Shown: piece after piece, positions 57,226-64,000 of the stretch
Position numbering within the stretch: position 1 is the first letter of the stretch
How the letters are laid out: each line of letters starts with the position of its first letter
Source: Trachythela sp. YZ-2020
Taxonomy: Eukaryota > Cnidaria > Anthozoa > Malacalcyonacea > Clavulariidae
Reading direction: 5' to 3'
Assembly (NCBI GenBank): GCA_016169945.1
Contig: JADLSH010000355.1
Span: forward strand, 3,343,501 to 3,407,500
Length of the DNA stretch: 64,000 nucleotides
Notes under the pieces: model-generated
Seen by the model: only the letters and a program-made list of their open reading frames with translations
What the model was told of the DNA's origin: nothing
Database searches by the model: none
Program-made: the position numbers and the translations under genes

Positions 57226-59320
57226 ATCAGATTTAAACAAGTATTAGGCCTAGTGGGTATAATATAATTAGGAAAGATCGCAATAGGAAAGGTGGCGATG
57301 TGTTAATGTATGTACACGAATCTATATCATTCTCTGAACGTAATGACCTGTTCCCAAACTCAATGGAAATAATTTGCACTGAAATTAAAAAGCCACATAA
57401 TAAGTCATTTCTAGTGAGCTCATGGTACAGAACACCTAACTCTGATATTAATCTGTTTAATGATTATGAGTCTTTTCTTCACAATTGTGAAACAAATAAT
57501 GATGAGCTTTATGTAATAGGAGATTTTAATTGTGATATTGCTAAATCTTCACCAGACTATACTTTCTTTCGACATTTTATCAGCTTGATCAAATAATTAA
57601 TGAACCCACAAAAGTTACAAGAACGTCAGCTTCTTTAATGGATTTATTTTTAACAATAAACGGGAAAACATATCACATTCGAGTGTGATTCACCTAGGAT
57701 TATCTGATCATAGCATGATCTATGCTGTAAGAAAGTTTATTGTCCCAAAATCGGATCCAAAAATAAAGATTATCCGTAATTTTAAAAATTTTAATGTTGA
57801 TAGTTTTCTCAGTGATATTTCACAAATACCATGGGAAACAGCTACAGTACATGACGACAATCGTAACGTTTGTTGGAAGGTTTGGAAATCTCCTTGATAG
57901 ACACGCACCCCTTCGACATCTGCGAATCCGGGGAAATTCAATACCCTGGATCACTTCAAATACCAAATTAATGAGGTTAAGGGATAATCCGATTTGCGTG
58001 CGTAATGCAAAAATATACAAAATGTACCAACTTCACAGCGCTATATTTTCCACATTTTACAACATTTCGCAACCAAACTTTGCAATTTTACTAAACTTAG
58101 GATGCTCTTTCCAGCTGTACTGATACAATTTCCTAGTTCAAAAGTTTGTTTAATAGGGGAATGGTCCATTAAACTGGTTTAAATCTTACCTTATGAATCG
58201 TGAACAAGTTTGCACTATAAATGGACATACATCGTCCCCCAAAAAAGATTATTTGTGGTATCCCACAGGGCTCAATTTTAGGGCCTTTGCTATTTCTTCT
58301 TTACATTAACAACCTCCCGGATAAACTCCAAAAAACACCCCTTGTTTACATGCTGATGATACCCAAATATTTTCTTCCTCTAATGATTATAATGAACTGA
58401 TTGATAAATTAAATTTTGACTTAAAACAAATTAGCGAGTGGCTCGCCAGTAACAAACTGCAGCACCATCCTACTAAAACTAGGTACATGATCATTGGATC
58501 GGCATATAATCTTACTAATAAAGTTCAAGACTATCATGTGTTCTTGAACAACAAACCTCTTAGTAGAACTAGCTCTTTCGAATGTCTGGGTATATTACTA
58601 GATGAAAAACTCAAATGGGATAAACACACGAAAAAATATTAAATTGGCATTGCAATGTTGCGAAGGGCCAAGCACTACATCCCAGTAAGCTCACTCAAAA
58701 TTATCTGCAATGCCTTGATCCAGCCTTATTTTGACTACTGTTCTCCACTATGGGACATTTGTGGCATACAATTGCTTGATAAACTTCAGAAATTTCAAAA
58801 TCGTGCGGCAAGAATAATTGCCGGCGTAAGTTACGAAATTGATTCTGCTGACGTTCTTGAATCTCTAGGTTGGGAAACTTTAGAAAGTAGAAGACAGAAG
58901 ATGAAGTCCATTCTTCTGTATAAAATTCTAAATGATTATACAGCTCCCAACTTGAAAGAGTCATTGATTGGGAGTAGTTTAACACAGGCGAACTATAACT
59001 TGAGAAATAGCAATACTGATATAGCTCTCCCAAAACCGAGAAGGGAATTCCTAAAAAAAAGTTTTAAATACAGCGGGGCAAAGCTTTGGAACAGCCTTTC
59101 TCGGGACACAAAAGAGGCACAATATATTCATATTTTTAAAGAAAATATTAATAATTAATATTACTATGCTAATGTTGGTTCACAACTCCTGTATTCTGTA
59201 TTCTTGTAATTAGTTAATTTTTTCTTCTTTTTTTTTCCAGTAAATATTTTGCACATAAAAATGACGCCCCTCATGAAAACCAACGTATATGTTGATGAGG
59301 CTAGCGTCACGAAATAAAGT

Positions 59321-59352
<32 letters not shown>

Positions 59353-59370
59353 CATACATACATACATACA
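57226..59370 (+). mobile_element. Degenerate non-LTR retrotransposon (LINE) in gene I intron 1
   Basis: It has an apurinic-type endonuclease part (RKDRNRKGGDVLMYVHES..; GDFNCD near 57520) and an HLGLSDHSMI motif near 57690. A reverse-transcriptase part follows ([18 protein letters not shown] near 58260; SEWLASNKLQ near 58440). The C-terminal ORF at 58655-59158 contains YFDYCSPLWD, KLQKFQNRAARII and SGAKLWNSL. Several stops and frameshifts break it; it is 5'-truncated within the endonuclease region. It ends in a (CATA)n tail at 59322-59370. Comparison with gene F's empty site shows insertion in CATCAA, repeated at both edges. CR1/L2/Jockey-like; the clade is not resolved. Confidence 0.85.
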
Positions 59371-59418
59371 TCAAGGATTCAATCGTGTTTTCCCCCACGC
59401 CCGCAGGAGGTGAAGGCC

Positions 59419-59499
59419 TAGACTTGCTCCAAGTCTGTCCCGCATTTTCGCACTCCCCAATAAAAACCCCCTATAAGAGACAGACTTGGAGCAAGTCTA
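59419..59499. mobile_element. 81-bp MITE inserted in gene I intron 1
   Basis: Inverted termini TAGACTTGCTCCAAGTCTGTC. A 9-bp direct repeat GTGAAGGCC (59410-59418 and 59500-59508) flanks it. F, G and H have the empty site with a single GTGAAGGCC. Confidence 0.9.
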
Positions 59500-59639
59500 G
59501 TGAAGGCCATGCCCGGCGAGGGTAGTAATCTCCGATGGGATTTTAATACCATGTAAGAAATTAATGACGTCGCATAACGAGAGTTTGTAGCCAAGGGAGG
59601 TATAGGCGCAATACAAAGTGTATAAGAAATGGTGTGTAA

Positions 59640-60005
59640 AAACAAATTTGTGTCAAAGCATCACTATGGATTCAGTAAAAATAGATAAGACTGTAGAATT
59701 CGCAGTCATTGAACTTGGTGATAAAATTACAAAAGGAATAGATAAAGGAGAATACACAATTGGTATAATCTTCCTTATCCTTGACTTGTCCAAAGCATTG
59801 GATACGATTAATCACCGGAAAAAATGTTAAAAGGAATATGCTCAAAATGGTTTGAGTAATGGTTTAAAATAGCAAGTAAAATCAAAAGAAATGATAATAA
59901 AAAGTGTTGTTCCCAAGGATCAATTTTGGGACCACTGTCTATATAAAAATGACATTCAAAATTGCAGTGATATTATTTCAACTATATTTTTTGCAGATTG
60001 CACCA
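59640..60005 (+). mobile_element. Reverse-transcriptase relic in gene I intron 1
   Basis: Frames read VEFAVIELGDKITKG.DKGEYTIGI and LDLSKALDTINHR. Homology with F, G and H ends just after it, at about 60016. Confidence 0.65.
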
Positions 60006-60016
60006 ATACTGCCTCC

Positions 60017-60278
60017 TTCACAGGCTCTTCTACATATGTTAATATAGTACATATAATTATATATTAATCAGTGGTTCGGAGTGCGCGGGCACTGCAAGCC
60101 TGATAAAGGTGCACGCCTTAGGCGCACGCCCGCAACTAAGGACGAGCGCGCAAAGGGAAATGGGAAGGCGACAAAATTCGAGGGAAGAGCCTGCCAGATC
60201 CTGTGTCGAAACTGTGCAAATGTGATCGAAACTGTGCAAATGTGATCAAAACTGCGAAAATTGGGGTTTTTTGAGGCG
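60017..60278. other. GC-rich leader region of gene J
   Basis: IRG intron homology ends at about 60016. After an AT-rich stretch, sequence starting CAGTGGTTCGGAG at 60069 is GC-rich with several CpGs. A 21-bp direct repeat (cgaaactgtgcaaatgtgat) occurs twice near 60205-60247. It may be a promoter or the terminal region of a DNA transposon carrying gene J. Confidence 0.4.
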
Positions 60279-63200
60279 ATGGAAGAGTCACTTGACGATA
60301 GTGGGCCGTTGATGAGTTTGGAAGACTTCCATTTTGATGATAGCGATGATTTAGAAGCTTCTTTCAGCAATTTGTCAATAGCAGGTGAGTGATTTTTAAA
60401 TTGGATTAAGTTGTTTATAAAAGGATTAGTCATTGTGATAGTATTCAAAGTAGTTTCTACAATCTATGGTATAAAACATAAATATAACAAGAGCGAGTAC
60501 GCCAGATACCGACCTTTTCCCGAATGAATTTGCATCTCCAACAGATAGTCCCATTGGAGGAAAGCATCATTTGACACCTTCCTCAAAAGAAGGTGGGATG
60601 CCAAAACCAAAGCGATTTTATATTGGTAAGCTAGATTATAAGTTCATTGTAGGACATTGATCATTGAAGGTTATTACTGTAAAGCCTTTACTTAAACCTA
60701 TGAAGTTACCTCTTAATATAAATATATTATAGGGTCAACTAATAATAATATAGCCATTTAATAAGGCTTATAAACATGACTGATGACTATTTTATAGTAA
60801 TCCTATATAAAATTTATATACCGGAGGAAAACCAAGTGGACGAGAAGTCGCAGAACGAAAGGTAAACCTGGAATTGCGTCTAAAGGAGGGGTTAATCTTG
60901 CAAGAAGGGCATGAATTGAGTGTTGACAGTGTGGCAGCATATGTTGGTTTCGAGCAAAGAAAGACATTTCGCTTAACTCTTGCTGTAAAAAAAGTTTTCC
61001 CAGGTGTTTACATGAAAAGGATCAACAAGGATGGAAATAAACAGTATCCTTACATTGCTTCTATTTCTGCCTTATATAATTATATATTTCTGATGTTTTA
61101 ATGTGTAAAGGTCACTTCATCATAGACGTTGTTGATATTACTTAATTAAGGGAGAAATTGGCCACAGACCACATGCACTAACTATAGTTCGAATTCGTCT
61201 GTAGTTAATCATTAAGTCACAATTAATTGCGACCTACATTATTACTTACTACATTATTTTATGTCTAACACCAGACCATTTTACTTTGTCAAAGGGAGAG
61301 TGCAATTGCTCAATGGGTTATGTATGCATGGTCATTAACAAATAAATGTCTACTGTGATTCCCAACAACACAACCAATTATAGTATTGCCAATGCCAATT
61401 ATAATCTTTAATTATGAACAATTATGGTTGGGCAGAAAATTTTTTGATGTATTTCCTTTAACTTTGTTTATAACGTATTATGTTAACTTGGCACTGAAAT
61501 TCATAACATCTGAATGTTTATCTCATGATGGACATGGTTATTTAAATGGTAATTTTTTTATATTCTTTTTTATATATATTTATGCATGTGTTGTTATATC
61601 TGTATGTTAACAATATAATGTTTTGTTGTTGGTACTGTTGTACAGAGCTATATGATGTATGAATATAACATATATTAAGCTTTATAGGTTTTACAATAAC
61701 TACGAATATATAAATGGCATATAATTTGTGAAGTGAAAGCTGTCATGGGCTATAATTACCTTCAAGTTCCCCAAGTAGATTTGACTCATATCCTGCTTAG
61801 TTTTTAGTAAATAACATAACCCTTCTTGGCATCATCAGGCCAAGAAATCAACAATTTTACTTTTTATATCAACAGATGAGATGCTTAACCTCTTACAAAA
61901 TGTACAAGCCTCTGACGAAATTCTCAAACAAATTTGGTCTACAATTGTATCAACTAACAATGACGGAGGCGATGTCTCAACAATGCTCATGGACTATACA
62001 CGTGAGAATCAGAAAAGAGAAAATCACATGAGTATACTTATAAAATTGTATGAAGCCGAAATTATAAGATTAAATTCTGAGGATACTAAGAGCCACTTAT
62101 CTGCACAACAAAAGTTAACCATTAAAGAAGAAATGAAAGTACTCGAGTGTGTCTGTGATAAGAATATACGCAGTACTGGAACTTCGTCACTTCACTCTCT
62201 AGAAAACATAAGTCCATCAATATTTATGGCAATTTTGGAAGAAGTTAATGGAAAATGCCCTATGGTCCATGATATGATAGAAGCCCTGGTTATATCAAAT
62301 CAAGTTAATCGAAATATATTGAAAACTAATGCTCATAAAATGCTTTGTGGATTGCAAACTCTGGGTTTTATTAGCACCATAAGGAGTTCAAAAATAAGAA
62401 ATTGCTTCCCGCTTATGTTTGGCATGCTTTGTTTATCCTATGGTGCTGGCAAGCAATTTGTTGACATGTTGCAATCAATGGGGCTCTCATTACATTGGGA
62501 TACTATGTAACTAAACTGTATAATATCATAATCACCTCTGATTCTATTGTTCTGAGAAATCTGGGCAATTGCCTCATTCGTACTGTATGCATGGTCGGAC
62601 ATCCAACATTTATAGGTACTTCACCCAACTGAATAATTAAATTGTCCTTGAAACTACTGATCCAAAGTTGGTTTTTGTAAATACAAATATCTAAAAACAA
62701 TGCATGTACAATATAGTGCTTGTACATGTTTTATATTCTCAGGGTGGTAGCTAGGAATTGGAGACAATAACCATTTGTTCTGAATTGGAAAAAAAATATT
62801 TGAAAATTGTGATGCAGGCAGCCGTAGTAGACACTTGCGAAACCTGGAGGGGGGAAATGGAGAATTATTTGTCATTTATTTGTCCATATTTATAGTGTTT
62901 TCATATTTTAATTATAGCATGTCTTACTTGGACAAAAGGTTGAGTCAATTTCAAGACCAGATAGATGAATGTGCCCCAGTATCCAAACCAGTAATTTTAC
63001 TACTAGATAACATCAATTTATACCACGGAAATAGAAGACATCATCGCCTTTTTAAAACCCTGGGGCCAAAAATGTGGAATTTTACCGTTCGTGGTTTGCT
63101 GATTCCTGATTTCTCTGAAATTGAAAACTTGTTTGCAAGCAAAGAAACAGCAGAAGAACAGCAGCGACCTAACGATGGCCTAACTGCAGAGGACACTTTC

Positions 63201-63984
63201 ATAGGTGAGTAAGGTGGTTTTTGCTCTGTCAGGGATATCAATATGTGTAGGCACGCCACTATTGCGATAAATAGAATATATAACCATAGCAATTCTTTAC
63301 AGGGGGGGGGGCTAAGCTGCCCTAAAATAAATGAACTCGTATATATCTCGTAAAAAAGAGTGAGCTTTTTCCATCGCCATGTACCATGCAATCCAACTCC
63401 GTTGTTGCAAACGTCTCTAAACTAAAAACAAATATATAATCTATGGTATTTTTAAGTTAAGGCCCGTTCAAACGATGATGTTGCACAATGCTGGATGAAA
63501 ACTTTAAACAAAGTCAAAACCGATCCAACATTACCCAACATAGTGTTCAAACGAGGCCAACAATGTTGCATCCAACAATGAATGATGTTGGACCAATATG
63601 TTGGCTTCGTTTGAATGGGCCTTTATATACCTAATAATGCTTAATTCATATCTAACTTAAAATGATCCAAAAATAACTATCAAAATAATCAAATTTTCAG
63701 GGTTTTTATGTAGAAAGTATGCATTTCTTGATTCATTTAAACGGGTAGCAATGCAATATAAATACAAATGTTAATATTAATTTATAGAAACACATCCTGA
63801 GCACTTGAAAGTTTGGAAAAAATTTCAAGACAACTTTCTCCTGCAAGTCCTTAATACGTCTTTAAACTGCATTCCAAATCCTACCAAGTTTTACAGCATG
63901 AACGAGAAAGAGTTTGACCAGTGGTTGAAGAATCAGGATTTCTCAACAAACGAGAAACAAACCTTTGACATTAAAATGCCAAAG
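60279..63984 (+). CDS. Gene J: multi-exon uncharacterised protein (DUF6589-like), 3' end outside window
   Basis: Phase-consistent exons: 60279-60384, 60494-60625, 60827 to about 61065 (donor not determined), 61876-62506, 62918-63204, 63788-63984. The last ends at GTAAGC, so the gene runs on. It starts MEESLDDSGPL (acidic). The third exon has RLKEGL.LQEGHELSVDSVAAYVGF. The fourth has LQTLGFISTIRSSKIRNCFPLMFGMLCLSYGAG..HWDT. The fifth has ILLLDNINLYHGNRRHHRLFK..GPKMWNFTVRG. From memory these blocks resemble large uncharacterised proteins (DUF6589-like) that are numerous in cnidarian genomes and may be transposon-derived; I cannot verify this here. Most junctions from 61876 on fit canonical splice sites in frame. 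The exon 3 acceptor is weak. Not related to the IRGs. Confidence 0.62.
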
Positions 63985-64000
63985 GTAAGCATACAACTCG

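Noticed and set aside
59289..59398. ORFs of repeated MYVC/HTYI residues
   Set aside because: These are translations of the (CATA)n tail of the LINE.
1..64000. CRISPR arrays, bacterial operons or prophage genes
   Set aside because: No regular spaced repeats or prokaryotic gene layout; the spliced gene structures are eukaryotic.

Overview
The window looks like genomic DNA of an invertebrate animal. Genes are spliced with GT-AG introns, the sequence is AT-rich, and it is dense in MITEs, non-LTR fragments, a tRNA-derived SINE and a Penelope-like fragment. An anthozoan cnidarian (coral, octocoral or anemone) is the best guess from the mix of gene families and repeats. That is an inference; nothing in the sequence names the species.

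About 60 kb of the window is one two-armed, head-to-head array of immunity-related GTPase (IRG, p47-type) genes. Every unit uses the same four-exon plan with identical phases. Exon 1 carries the N-terminus and P-loop (GxxxxGKS) and ends in phase 2. Exon 2 is always 119 nt and carries the DLPG switch. Exon 3 (about 420-460 nt, phase 1 at both ends) carries the (T)KxD motif and the 'FLISNH..KWDF' block. Exon 4 (about 400-437 nt) carries the C-terminal helical domain. Left arm (minus strand): A (444-5749, intact), B (8205-11557, 5'-truncated), C (12142-19714, no exon 4 of its own), D (21909-25240, intact). Right arm (plus strand): E (27898-30442, multiply broken), F (32104-35785, frameshift in exon 4), G (39521-43473, frameshift in exon 3), an orphan exon 4 (44830-45156), H (46941-54498, intact), I (56409-56716, exon 1 only). 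D and E diverge from a 2.7-kb spacer. For A, D and H my exon boundaries sum to 1218, 1200 and 1200 nt, all open and in frame (405, 399 and 399 aa), which strongly supports the models.

The right arm grew by repeated segmental duplication. The block from the E/F exon 4 through about 800 bp of upstream DNA, exon 1 and intron 1 is repeated at F, G, H and I. Each copy carries a TATA box and a perfect palindromic STAT-type site (TTCCGGGAA). Intron 1 of F, G, H and I shares an old reverse-transcriptase fragment. Intron 2 of most copies ends in an ATG/ATC-rich imperfect trinucleotide tract. MITEs with clean 8-9 bp target duplications have inserted into single copies and record the order of events.

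From about 60 kb the IRG-related sequence stops abruptly. A different plus-strand, multi-exon gene (J, 60279 to beyond the window end) begins; it resembles a large uncharacterised protein family that I recall as DUF6589-like and may be carried by a mobile element.

Taken together, the locus is an expanding and decaying birth-and-death cluster of cell-autonomous immune GTPases with candidate cytokine-type (STAT) control elements.
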